The notes under the pieces: model-generated
Databases searched by the model: none
What the model saw: the letters and a program-made list of their open reading frames with translations, nothing else
Told to the model about the DNA's origin: nothing
Part shown: positions 45,480 to 56,899 of the stretch, piece by piece
Numbering within the stretch: position 1 is the stretch's first letter
How the letters are laid out: the number at the start of each line of letters is the position of its first letter
Made by a program: the position numbers and the translations under genes
NCBI GenBank assembly: GCA_008508345.1
Contig: QNGE01001704.1
Location: forward strand, 85,671-149,670
Length of the DNA: 64,000 bases
Source of the DNA: Paragonimus westermani
Taxonomy: Eukaryota; Platyhelminthes; Trematoda; Plagiorchiida; Troglotrematidae
Reading direction: 5' to 3'

Positions 45480-48400
45480 GAGGTTAGAAAGTATCCTCAA
45501 ACGAAGGAGCATTCTGATCGCCTAATGGTGGACAGCGATCTTCAGTGTATTATCCAATTCGATCGAAAGATTTTCCGCTTAACACGGAAGTCCGACGTAG
45601 CTCCGAATGCATCCACTCTACGCAACAGTGATCAGTCATACGCCGGTCTTTTTCACCGCACCTCTCATTGCCAAGAGAATCCGACTCTCGAGTCATTGAC
45701 TGTGGGTATGTTTCACATGAGGACTCTATTTCCTGTTGCCTCATAGGTCAGACTTTCGAGTTAAAGACTACTAATAGGGTTTCTCATGTCAACCTTCTTC
45801 CGCCTCACAAACAACTGGGTAGTCTCGGAACGTTTTGTTTTCCTGTAAGCAGACCAGTTCACTCACTCCCATTTTCTTCCCATGTTTCAAATGTTCCTTT
45901 CTGCATGCCAAAACAACCGATGATCATTGAAGCTCCTACTGTGTATGCTGCAACAGGGAGTAGCGTAAACCTTATCGAAAACGATTTCCATAATGCCCTC
46001 TTTGATCATCTGAGATAAACTCCGCGCTCAGATATTGGTGTGATTACTGGTCGTGTTATTCCAGAGGGGAATCAACCACGTGGTAGTTTTGGTGTCTGGT
46101 CGCGACGTACTGACAGTTGCAATCGGTTATAACAATTATGCACCTTACGAATTCTGAACAAAAGACCAGAACGCGTCGCGTGGAAACCACTCTACACAAA
46201 TCAACCATAACAATCTCGGCGTCAGTTATCGGTGGCGTAGCCACATTAAAGATCGTAGTGCATTTTAGAGTAATCACCGTAATTCAAACCATCAGTGCAA
46301 AAGGATTGTGGTGATATGTTGACATTTCGTTTACCGTTATCAGTCGCACACGTAAAACATACAGGTTCTATACGATAGATAGAGTATAGACAAACATACA
46401 TTCACACCAAGTACTATGAAATCAACACCACAATAACCCTATGGGTTGCTTCAACCACGTCTGTGCATGTAGCGCCGGCTGGTGGGTTCTGATCGACATA
46501 GCTTCGCTAAAAGCTGGTCGTTTCGGGTCCCGATTGTGTAATAGTAGTTTGAATGAACTAAGTAGTTCAATTTAGTGATCTGTTATCATGAGGTGTCTAA
46601 TTCAAACCATGCCGCTTTTCCTGCCTTTACTTTAACGTTCGTCCGAAGAGCATCTTCTTCTAAACGTAAACTGCCCAATCGGGAATTGAGTGATGAAGGT
46701 ATACGAACAGCACTTACAGCTAATCTATCCGAGCTATAACAGTGAAGTGGTCCAAATCAGCTCTGGGTAAAAACCACAACAGCTTCGTGCAAAGACGTCT
46801 GTTCCAATGGAGCATGGCAGTTACGGGAAAATGTAGATTTTTGTGGATTTGACAAGACCTATAAACAAACATCGACACATCTCCCCTGTCTCCAAATACA
46901 AGAACCATTGTGAACTGAAGCGCATACCTACAGACAGTTTGCGTAAGGACCGTAAGGCTTACTTGACGGAGCAATTCGAAAAGATTGGAAAAGCACTTTT
47001 TTGTGACGAAATAACCAGGTGCAATTTTCCTTGGTTTGTGGCTGCACCAGCAGTCAAACAAGACGCTAGTGAGACTACGCAGAAAAAAGACAGCCAACGC
47101 ATCTAAAGCTTGTCATAACGACTCAACAGATGGACTGATCCCTTGAGAAACATTTCAACTGGCCCGAATTAGCTAATTCAATTGGGATTGATGAAATGTG
47201 CGGGTTAGTTATGACTTTTCCGACTGTTCTACATCAGAAACCAACGCAGCCCTGGAGTTTGAACTGTTGAAGTATAATAAAGCTCCAAGTGTGGAACTAT
47301 TTTCTTCGCTGTTTTTCAGACACGGTGGTGAGGATTTGTCGCCTAAAATGACCATATTCCATCGTCTCATACAGAAGACTGAAGAAGTACCCCTCATGAT
47401 CGAGGCTTAGTAACAGTCATTCCCATTTTCAATAAAAGGTGCCAGCAAATCATGTGACAATCACAAACACACTAGATTTGTTTCCATCGCATTCGAGATG
47501 CGCACATTGCGGTAGCTTCCGGAACGTAGAGAGAAGCAAATAAGAGAAGAGTAGGCAGGTTTCCTATCTGATCGTAGGTGTAATGATCATACATCCACCT
47601 TACAACAGGCCCTGAAGCTAATGTTGGTGATACTTTTCGATTTAAAGGTTACTTTTGATTCGGTTGTCTGACAAACTATCTGCAATACACAGTTCAAGTG
47701 TACTATGTCAAGTTACTGAAGTTGTATTTCGACTGTGATCACAGAGTTCGTAGTTATGGGCAACTATCTCAAGCGTTCCCCATGTCAGCTAACGCTAGAC
47801 AAGGGGGGGTCCGATCTTTCTCTTCCCCTTCAATTTTGTGATGGACAGTATTCTGGAAGGAGTGTTGGGAGGTTCCGATAATCTAAGACTGAACCTTCTG
47901 TCATGTGGTAAGTTGAATGATAGGGATGGTCTGCATGGTAAACATTTTTCATCTCCAAAGTGTGTTGCTGTTGCAGGATTGGGTTGGCGTTAGAGTAAAC
48001 CTGACCAGAATTCTGATTTCTTAGCGGGCTATTGGGATTAGGATAAGTGAGGGATTCAGGTGAATCTTCACGCATTCACGGGGCTGCAAGATTCACTTGT
48101 TCCTATGAATACAGAGAGGTATTTCATGTGATTTCGCAAAGCGTCTGATGTCTAAATATGTTGTCCACGCGGAGGTCGGTTTGCCAGCATTTTCACTGAT
48201 TCTTATGATTCGGAGTTCGGGACCAATCGGAATTGGCCTCAATTCGCGTTACTAGTATCAATTATTCGCGTTTGGCCATAACAAGTGACAGTTGACCCTG
48301 TTTCACTTTTGCAGCCGGGCTGTTCGAGACTATCGATCGTTACACCTGTCATCAGCCTGCTACCGAGGTGCCCACGGAGATATCAAAAACACGTAGTACA

Positions 48401-49152
48401 TTCACCAACCTACATCTCTTGTGGTACAGCAAAGAGGCCCATTCGTCTAATGAAGGCAAAGTCTACAATGCGTCTTTTCAGTTTTAATTTACGGATCCGA
48501 GACCTGATCCATTCGTTCGGAGGATGCATACAGGCTCTCGATAATCCACCGCCGTTGTCTCTATCAGTTAGCTCCTATTAAAGGAGTAGATTGTGACCAA
48601 TGTGACAGTCCGTTAGCGCGTGCTTGGAAATGTTCAACTTCGCGACCGATGACCGAGAGATTGAAAACCCACAGCCTTGGCTAGTTAGGTCAAGTACTCC
48701 GTATGTCAACATAGCACTTACCGCTCCGCACATTCTTCGATTTGGCTGCTGCTGATGGTTGGTAGAAAACTCAAGGCGGTCAGACGATGACGTAGTCACG
48801 AGTTACGGAAGCCCCGTTCGTCCCACCGATCGAGGCTGGTAAGTGTCGTTTGGTAGGTCGAGAAGTCAGAGATCGTCCACCCTGTTGATTGGAAAAGCTC
48901 ACTGAAATGGCAGTGTGCCTCAATCATTGGCGGTCCCGTATTCACAACAGTGTCGACTCACTTTTTTCACCAAGTCTCACCACTTGTTTTTTCGTCTCCG
49001 TACGTTTGAACTTACCGGACTATGTTACTTCATAGATTATTGGCAAGACCAACGGCAGCCCGAACCACAGTACCCGCAGATACAATTCGGAGATGAAAAT
49101 GATGACCTGGTATTTCACGAACCGACAGTAGCAATGACAACAACAATAATAA
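45480..49152 (+). mobile_element. RTE-like LINE relic (copy A)
   Basis: This heavily decayed plus-strand element is recognisable from end to end. The endonuclease start (CMPKQPMIIEAPTVY) has lost a middle section, then NDFHNALFDHLR, DIGVITGR, GSFGVWSRRTDSCNRL and an NNLGVSYRWRS segment follow (to about 46260). The linker lies near 46880-47100. RT pieces are KYNKAPSVELF and GGEDLSPK (47260-47350), SCDNHKHTRFVSIAFE and EKQIREE, ILFDLKVTFDSV (to about 47670), then the C-terminal region near 48380-48500 (TRSTFTNLHLLW, EGKVYNAS) and 48890-48970 (LTEMAVCLNHWRSRIHNSV). It ends with an ACA/ATA-rich tail at 49138-49152, as RTE elements do. There are many stops and frameshifts. Confidence 0.8.
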
Positions 49153-49175
49153 TTTCGTATTGACTCGTCAGTACC
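49153..49175 (-). ncRNA. Hammerhead-like motif, partial (minus strand)
   Basis: On the minus strand GGTA, then CTGACGA (49171-49165), GTCAATAC with a two-pair helix II, and GAAA (49156-49153) reproduce the hammerhead core found on the opposite strand at 49214-49252. What should be helix III and the cleavage site is replaced by an ATT/GTT-rich stretch, so this copy looks broken. Confidence 0.5.
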
Positions 49176-49213
49176 AAATTTAAAATAACATGAAACGGTT
49201 TTTTTATATCGAG

Positions 49214-49252
49214 CAGTACTGACGAGTCAACACGAAATGCTTGCATCTACTG
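49214..49252 (+). ncRNA. Hammerhead ribozyme motif with very short helix II
   Basis: The helix I strands CAGTA (49214-49218) and TACTG (49248-49252) pair perfectly. CTGACGA is at 49219-49225. Helix II has only two pairs (GT with AC) around CAAC. GAAA is at 49234-49237. Helix III is TGC/GCA around TT, closed by the required A-T pair (49237 with 49246). The cleavage position is C49247 in an ATC triplet. All conserved core positions are present. The two-pair helix II predicts weak or dimer-dependent activity. Confidence 0.7.
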
Positions 49253-49259
49253 GTTTTCG

Positions 49260-50799
49260 TGTTCTAACGGCTTTGTTCAAACTTCGGAAGGAAATGAACT
49301 GTTTCAAACAATAATGATGTCAACCTGCCGGAGCGTCCTTCAGATTGAGGAGGAGGAGGGGGGGGGTAACTGCTAGAAAGTATCAGTAATTAAAGTAGTA
49401 ACTGTTGCAGTTAGTGGTTGAAACAACGATGAACAATAACAGTATAGGCTAAACACCATCTATAACTGACTGTAACCTCCTACATTCAGACAACACTCTG
49501 TCGGCTCCTTTTGAAGTGAAGCATTAAAGTCGAATTTCACTCCTATCAGAGCATGTCGGTAGCGCACAACCTTGCAACAACCGAGATTTAAAATTCAGTT
49601 CTTCTTTGAACGAATAAAAGTTGAAAAGTCTATCAGTATGAAAAGACTGTAGTCAATTTAGATCAACCAAATTTGATTACTTTTATTGGTAGTGATAATA
49701 TGGATTTGTACGTGGTATTGACTTCGAAAGTAACTAAGCCGTGACGAAATAACAAATACCAACCGATAACAAAGTTAAGAGTAACCTGAAAGTGCTGCGC
49801 CGGACGATTGCATCACATCTATATGATTTTTATATAGCCCGGCAGTAGCACGCCTAGCAAGATGGACACTAGGCCCGCCATCAAGCGCATACTAGTTTCG
49901 ACCCGAAACACAAAGAGAATCGATTTTGTATACATTTTTCCTTCGATCTTTACCTCACGAATATGCCGTCCGTGTTCAATTGCTCACATTGGATAAACAG
50001 TGATGAAGTGAACGGGGTGACACTCAGTGGCAAGGGGCAGACGAATTCCTTTGTTTAGTAGGTAAGGATGAATGGGCAATGTATTATCGGTGTTTACTAA
50101 TCATCTACCATGCTGAGTACTCTTTGCTGATTTAACGATCGACTGGCACACAATGAGAAGTGAGCAACCGATGGATTCGGTAAGGGGAATAAAAACGGCT
50201 AGCGGCAAGTTAATCGCCAGGACAGAGGGTACTTTGGCTCGCGTAATCTGTGGGTGCAAACGTTACGGAAGATGATGGCTAATTTGATCCAGTGGCATAC
50301 ATGTGGCCATTGTTTGACAGAATTACCTGCTATATCAAGCAGTGAGAGGTGGTGGGAAGCTGTCTGGTAGATGTCATCTCCATCTAACCTGCAAATGGGT
50401 CTCGTGTTTGCTTCATGTAAGCATCTTAATGTCGATCGGCTGAGTTCATGAACAGAACTTTTTAAGAAGTACGTCCTATTTATCTCACCCTTCTTATCTT
50501 AATTTCATGGCTATGTGATAACCAGGCATCGGCACGAATCACTGACGTGTTGCTAATAATGACAAGGGTAAACCAGACCGCGGGTGAAATTACCAACAGC
50601 CGAGTTTACAGGTCGGAGAGTGGGATACAGGGAAGAGATTTGTTACGAAAGGATAACTAGCTAACAACAGGCATGAGCATTAGAAATTCATAGGTGTAAA
50701 CCAACGGATCTGCATGTTCAACCCAAAGACCATGAAGAAATAAATTAACGAACACACATCTAGACTGCTACTTTTAAAAATATGGTACAAATGAGTGAA
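49260..50799. other. No recognised gene; G-rich run
   Basis: A purine/G run (GAGGAGGAGG, then a run of G) lies near 49349-49366. A tRNA-like remnant may lie near 49552-49595. No coding feature is supported. The stretch is the region immediately 3' of the MED7 terminal exon; I see no convincing AATAAA on the minus strand close to that stop codon. Confidence 0.4.
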
Positions 50800-51246
50800 C
50801 TAAGCCAGATCCATCATAGAGTCTAACGAGTCAGAATCATTCTTGTTGGAAGGCAGTAGGAAACGCCAAAGGACAGGGTCTAAATGTTCGGGCAGATCGT
50901 CACACGCTGGTCCCGGTTCGGCCCAAACAAAGTCCTCTCTAAATGACGGAGGTTGCAAGCCGGTGAGTCCTTGTGTGGTTGGTAGAGAACGGCCTTGACC
51001 AGATTCACTGCCCATGGTCTCATCCAACACGGTTTGTAGCAACGGGGTTAACGTCGGTCCGAGATCGGCAAGGCCACTTCGGACTGCCTCAATGCAACTG
51101 GTGGACATGGCAGAGATAGAGCTGCTGTTCGTAGACATTGAGGACTGACTAGGCAGAACAAGGTCGTTTCCTGCGTTCCGCAACAGCTCATCTGCTTTGA
51201 GCATGTATTGATCTGCTTTCTCAACAGTCTGTGAGGCAATTGTAAC
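50800..51246 (-). CDS. MED7: Probable terminal exon of Mediator subunit 7
   Basis: On the minus strand a strong 3' splice site (pyrimidine-rich TTTTTCTCGTCCTTCAG) ends at 51247. The frame then runs 148 codons in phase 0 to a TAG at 50800. The start (TVEKADQYMLKADELLRNAG) resembles the helix after the conserved MED7 block in animals (an ETAERF-type start with a leucine/acidic heptad-like pattern). The upstream MED7 exon at 59559-59774 also ends in phase 0, so joining them keeps the frame. The rest is a low-complexity Ser/Thr segment (SQSSMSTNSSSISAMSTS) and an acidic end (DSDSLDSMMDLA), longer than I would expect from vertebrate MED7, so a lineage-specific tail. The exon itself is well supported; assignment to MED7 is inference from phase, orientation and weak similarity. 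Confidence 0.62.
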   Translation of the reverse strand, partial: VTIASQTVEKADQYMLKADELLRNAGNDLVLPSQSSMSTNSSSISAMSTSCIEAVRSGLADLGPTLTPLLQTVLDETMGSESGQGRSLPTTQGLTGLQPPSFREDFVWAEPGPACDDLPEHLDPVLWRFLLPSNKNDSDSLDSMMDLA

Positions 51247-51559
51247 CTGAAGGACGAGAAAAAGCACAAGCTCGAAAAATTTCCTAGAAATGAGAAACAC
51301 TTCAACAGATATTAAAAACAAAGCCTAACTATTGGAAAGTATGAAAAAAGTAAAGTAAGATAAACCAGTACAAAATTCCTCACTTAAGCGTATATGGTTA
51401 ATATTGTCGGGAGTCTCGACATTATCTTTCTTCGCCTCGATATCAATTTTAGATGTATCAAGGGGAGTATCAAGTATTGTTCTATATCTACGTCTTGCTC
51501 ACGGGTTAAACAGGTCCCTCGACATCATATGAATCAGATAACTGAGTCGTTGGCTATGG

Positions 51560-54430
51560 GTGAAGTTTTACAGTTCGGCCCTCATTCGCGACATGAGCGA
51601 ACGACATTCCTTCCTTCCTAATTTTCCGACCTATTTTACTTCCCAACATTTCGCCTTCCATGTAAATTCAAGCGGTGACTGCTTTCTAAAACCAAAACAA
51701 CCGGTAAACATTAGCGCCCCCAATGTATGCACTCTCCGACAAGTAGGTCACCAAGCTGCTGTCGAAAGTACTCTCACAATTGTGGAGCTGGATGTATGTT
51801 ACATCTCCGAGACGCGGATCTACGATCCCAGGACCGTTTTCATTTGAATCCACCTTTGCATAACTGTTACTCCAAACGCCCTTTTTCGTTGTATTTTGTG
51901 ATACCGAAGCTGAATTTTGTGATTAAGCCGAAGAGGAGAATGCAGTAAGTTACAAAAGGGAACAGTACCCACTCGAGCGGATCTCACTGAACGGTCTGAT
52001 GGGTGCTGTCTGATGACAAACCAGAAGAGTTGTGTTTGAAAACAGTTGGTCCTAGTGACCACCACCGAAGCCGTGGACAACTGTTTAATGTGTTCATTAT
52101 GATACCGTGCGTTCCGATGGACAGTGATTCAGATGCTATCAAAAATGAGTTCTGTGACATGTCTGTCAACGTTCTAAAGAGGACCAACCATCCAAATACC
52201 ATCGCACCAGCAAGGCAATTTGAATTCCCAACATGATCGTCTTGTTCGAAAAAGCAACTAAGCAGTCCGTCTGGTGTCCTAGAGCAACTTATTGACAGCG
52301 GTGGGGGAAACGCTGCACCTTTAGGTCGCGACATTTCGAACACTGAACAAAAACACGAAACGCCATCGTGTCACACGGAAACTGTCCCGCACATCCCAGC
52401 CGAGACAAATCGATCACAGAGCAGTCAGTTACGGGTGATAGTGTTAGATTAAAGAGAGTAGTGCGCTCGAAAGCAATCATCCGGACTCTGACCATGTTGC
52501 CACCCATGTTTGTTTCGTCCTGGCATTTGCTCAGAAGTCGCGTGCTCGTAAATGTAAGATATTTGACCAGCGTTCGAGTGAAAGAAGTGTGGTGAACATT
52601 ACTAAGGTGGTACTGACGAGCAGATTGCCCAGAGTAAATTAGATGAGAACCTGACGAACACTAGAACAAACGAAACGCTTACTACGTATGGCAGCCAGAC
52701 ACAGAGCGAAGCAAATGAAACGGTCATACATGGCAATTAGGGCTTCAGAGCAAACCACCTTACAGAGGGCGTCAGAGAACAACGCGAGAAAAAACAGTCT
52801 AGATAGCGCATAGGCGGTTGACCGCATGACAGCAATCTGACGGGAACCATACCACCACTAACGATCATACCATCTGAACTGGGCCGGCCGGTCGATATGG
52901 CGTGGTGCACCCTTGCTGCTTCGTTAGGAGATGCGCCTCCTAAAACTCTGTCGCATCGACGAAGCATGATTCCCTGTGATTAAGATGACAACCATTGACA
53001 AGAATCTAACCACAAGTCGATTAAACGACTTGCGCAAGATCGTATGCACCGCTTGATCGAACAATCGAGTGTTGAAACGAGCCCTTTCGTGTGGGAATAG
53101 CAGGGTACTGTTTTACGTGATGGGTGACTCGAATGGCGATCAACTTGATCTTACGAACATGAATGAAAAAGGTTCATTTATCATATCGGATTGACAGATG
53201 GACCGAACATTTGGAGAAATCGTCCAGCTGGCCTGAACAGTTACGCGAACGATGGGACCCGAACAATCAGTTAACGCACTTCTGATCGTCTCTGTCAGGA
53301 CAAAAAATGTTGAAGCATAACAAGGTCACAAATCCGAATCTAATCTATATGTCATTTTACCAAGACGGCAGCGAGAGGGTGATAAAAAAACGATGAAATT
53401 ATTCTCTTAAACGGTTTGCGAAACTGAGTAGGTGCCTCATGACTGAGGTATAATGACACCTATATCCTCTCCCGAAAAGAGGACCCAAAGTCCGTGACAA
53501 CCGCAACGATAGTAATATTGTCTCCACCAAATCTAAATCACTTACTAGCCGCCATGCTGCGTCACTTCAGTAAACCCAGATTTGAGAACAGGCGGTACTC
53601 TGACTCCGCTGTAGGTGTAGTGATCACATTGTTATCTTGTGACAAGTCTTGTGGCATCAACTCTTTCCTGAACAACGGTTGGCTTTTCTTAATTAACATA
53701 AAATTTAAATCGGTTAATTACAGTGTAGTTTAGAGCTGTCTTTGCATCGGAGTTCCATACAAGTACATGAATTTGATAAGACCGCTGTATGCCCACTCTG
53801 TAAGTGGAGTGTCGGTTTATGGGCAATTGTCATGGGTGGGTTTTGTCAGTAGTGTTCGAGGAATTCAATGATTTTCGTGTAGAATTTCGTCCCGGACGCC
53901 AAACTGATCAAAGCGGCGTATGCAGATGGCATGACTCTTAGCCGGAGGCATGCAAATCATGCCTAACAAGGTGAAGGACCGGGCTGATCTGTATGGAACA
54001 TGCTTCGCACCTTCGGAATGCTAATTCACGAATGGAACTTACCCGCTCCCGCATTCCTTAGTGCAAACGGTCCGCCTGAGATAGTGAACCTTTTTGTTTG
54101 CTTAGGTAGCACCATTTCATCAGCTTGCAGCATAGCTGATGAAAAATCCAGAACAGCGAAGACAAGTGTTACATCTGTGGCGTCAGAAAAATGTCTGACT
54201 GTCGCTGAAAGAAACGGTGTGCAATGCATGCGTGCCATCTATTTTCTTCTATAGTGTCAAAATATAGTTTTGTCATGATGAAGAGGTGAACAGACTTGCC
54301 GCATTTGGCCACCGTTGGCTTCGTCAATCAGTTTGCAATAAGTGAGATGGCCACGTTTGGTTATTTCCTCAGTCGGTTAAATAGTGTAAATACACAGCCT
54401 GTGATGAGTGAGACATATGTTGTACGTTAG
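51560..54430 (+). mobile_element. RTE-like LINE relic (copy B), antisense in MED7 intron
   Basis: The plus-strand element starts with the endonuclease head (FLKPKQPVNISAPNVCTLRQ, VELDVCYISETRI, to about 51840), then a later endonuclease piece (SDSDAIKNEFCDMSVNVL, and QIDHRAVSY near 52400), a linker near 52640, RWTEHLEKSSSWPEQ (about 53190-53240), RT segments (LLAAMLRHFSKPRFENRR near 53540; YMNLIRPLYAHSVSGVSVYG near 53770) and the post-RT region (EIVNLFVCLGSTISSACS and IADE at about 54080-54140; RLAAFGHRWLRQSVCNK near 54310). Stops and frameshifts are frequent. The order is that of one nearly full-length LINE. Confidence 0.8.
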
Positions 54431-54439
54431 ACAACTTTC

Positions 54440-55980
54440 AACACACTAAACTTTATCCACTACAAGTAACGGCATAGTAACACAAAATGAAATCCTTGGC
54501 TGTTTCGTTGGAGAGAGCGGACTGATGTCGTCTGCCCGTTTGGGGACAAAGCGATCATTCAAATAACCGAGTAGGAACGCTATCCGAGATGGAAACGTAC
54601 CGTAGTCAATAGCATGAACGACGACTCGAGTTAAAATCCTGTCTGGCTAAATTCAGGGTAATCAGTGAATGCTCCGTATTTGCAGAGTAGTCCAACCTAG
54701 GATCACCGGCGCAGTGAACCGGAGGGTGGAAGTGAACACACCACATTAGAGATCCAACACTTACAACTGGGTTAATGGATCATGATAGATGGAACATGAC
54801 GAGGCAACAGAGCTGATGAATGTGGTCCGGGGAGAGAACATATGCACATTTTAACGAGCACAACCACTCGAGTCAGATCGGCAAACGATGACCGGAAATT
54901 TCAGAACGGAAAAGAAAATTAAAATTACGCATATATTTATGACTACTCAACAGAACACAGTAGTGTCGTGTAGCCATTTATCAAACGGAGAGTCAGGTAT
55001 AATTAAGGTGGACAACGTCCGTTAAGAAAGATGCACAGAACAAAAAACCTATGCAATCCAAACAGATGAAACAGATATCGTCCTTAACCACTGGCTAATG
55101 TTTCTTAAGTTGCATGGAGCAATCCACCACTGAGATACGCTACTAATAAACCAAGCTCTTGTGATCGCGGCAGAGTGGCAAGCTTGGTTCGACCTAGTAA
55201 ACATTTATCAAGAAAATGGTACACGACCTTCTACAATTCGAGGTTACGATTTCCGCAGCATGCGTAACAATCGAAGTCAAGGGTATCATGAGATTTTTTG
55301 AACATGTTTGGTCGATTCAGTGAAGTACACATCAGTTTCAACTAAAACTAAGAAAGATATGTTCGGCATGACAAATAGCATCGAGAACAATATCAAATAA
55401 GTTGATTCATTTGAGAAATGAGCCATCACCAAATCCATTATCTCAAGGTGCAACCACTTTAGAAAAAATCGATTCAGATAGATTACTACTATTTGAAGCG
55501 GAACACCGTCTAACTATAATCTACGGCAAGTTAGATGGGTAAGACCCCATACAGAACGTTGGCGTTGAGATGCTACAAAGTGATAGCCTGTGTGTAAAGT
55601 TGAGGTGAAGGAACATTAGAACATAAACCCTAGTTCATAATACTCACTCAGTCGAGTAATTACTGAACTTATCTACCTGTAGTCTGATGCGCCCCTTCCT
55701 CACAGCAAGCACTCTCTCACTGCGCCTATTTTAATAACAAACGTTGCCGTTCTACATAAAACGGACCAATCGCACAATGACCACCACTGTAAGATTTTTC
55801 TTCAAGCTAGTTACTCCATATTACGGATTATATGCATGGGACACTTCCTGCTCAGTTCGGCACAAGCCTTGGCTCGTCCCTACTAACATATTGTAGTGTT
55901 TGGCTTTGAGTAAGCCTCAAGATGAAGTCAAAAGTCAAGGGCCAGCTGTCGCTATTCCACTTCACTTAACATGGACCGAA
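54440..55980. other. Unassigned sequence between RTE-like segments
   Basis: No gene or element is recognised in this 1.5-kb stretch. It separates the end of RTE copy B from a further RTE C-terminal piece in the same orientation, so it could be an insertion that split one element, but its ends show no LTR, TIR or target duplication that I can see. Confidence 0.4.
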
Positions 55981-55989
55981 CAGGACTAT

Positions 55990-56330
55990 GGCTTGAAGGT
56001 TCTGTCATCGACTTGTTACACAAACAATAAGGATGCAAGGTTTGAGGTAGCCAGGTCGAGTCTTCCGTATGGTAACTGACAGTTTGCCACGCCGAGGCTA
56101 CCAATGGGAATGGAGGAAGCTGTGAGGGGTCGCCAAAGACATGGCCACAAACCACGATGGCCTCAAATGTTCCATGAAACAAAGTGAGCAGGCGTCGGCA
56201 ACCTGAGTGGACCCTTGTGATCAGGTTAATCGATACCATAGCCTGCCACAGCCAGTCATTTGTCTGCATCAGCGTGAGTGTTACTTTTCTCAAACAACCT
56301 CATTTTATTTGTCCTCTGAAAGAAACCTAT
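55990..56330 (+). mobile_element. RTE-like LINE C-terminal fragment
   Basis: Plus-strand pieces read like the end of an RTE ORF: VFRMVTDSLPRRGY (the LRM...LPRR signature at about 56065), then EAVRGRQRHGHKP in a shifted frame and a following segment (ATNHDGLKC). It could be the missing 3' end of RTE copy B, displaced by about 1.5 kb, or an independent 5'-truncated copy. Confidence 0.6.
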
Positions 56331-56689
56331 CGGAAGACAGAGTAGCGAACAGGGCTTGCTTTCTGTGCCTAATCAGTAAGCTAACTGCAACATGATAATC
56401 ATGGGAACAATGAACAAACACCTAGTCCGTTAGTTGTATTGATTGAATTTCTTACTTACCCTAGAGCTCAGACAACGTCCTATCTGACACAACCTATCCC
56501 CTCTATTCGGAACTTCCTAAATGTAATTCTCCAACTAGGTCCCAATACAAACAGTTATTTGTGCATACTTGATCTTACCCTGCTTCTGTAATTTCTTACT
56601 TACATCGACTTTCGCACAAACCCAGCCTTATTATTTTTGAATTAACTTGGGGAATGGATCAATAGATTTTTTCAGTCGATATTGACTGT

Positions 56690-56830
56690 GTTACCAATAA
56701 GAAGTTTGACAGAGTTGTTAATTTGAAAGACCCATTTGTGAAAAGTCTGGACTTCAGTTGGATACGAAGTGGTGACAGAAACAGCACACCCAAAATTGGT
56801 AAGCTCCCCATCAGACGAACTAAAAAACCA
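56690..56830 (-). repeat. Unnamed dispersed repeat, copy 1
   Basis: Read on the minus strand, this resembles the plus strand at 61860-61990: both have CCA-A/T-C, then TTTCTGTCAC or TTTTTGTCAC, CAAGTCCAA or GAAGTCCAG, and a following T-rich segment. Translated, both give similar hydrophobic words (LPILGVLFLS versus LPYPGILFLS). Family unknown. Confidence 0.45.
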
Positions 56831-56899
56831 TGATGGCAGCCCAGGTACTTCACATTTAGGTTCAGTCATTCAACCATCCCACTGTCTCATGTGAAATCC

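Noticed and set aside
50800..50800. AATAAA at about 50739 as MED7 polyadenylation signal
   Set aside because: It is on the plus strand; MED7 is on the minus strand.
52614..52640. GGTACTGACGAGCAG, hammerhead-like start
   Set aside because: It has the CUGANGA core and a possible short helix II, but no GAAA and no second helix I strand follow.
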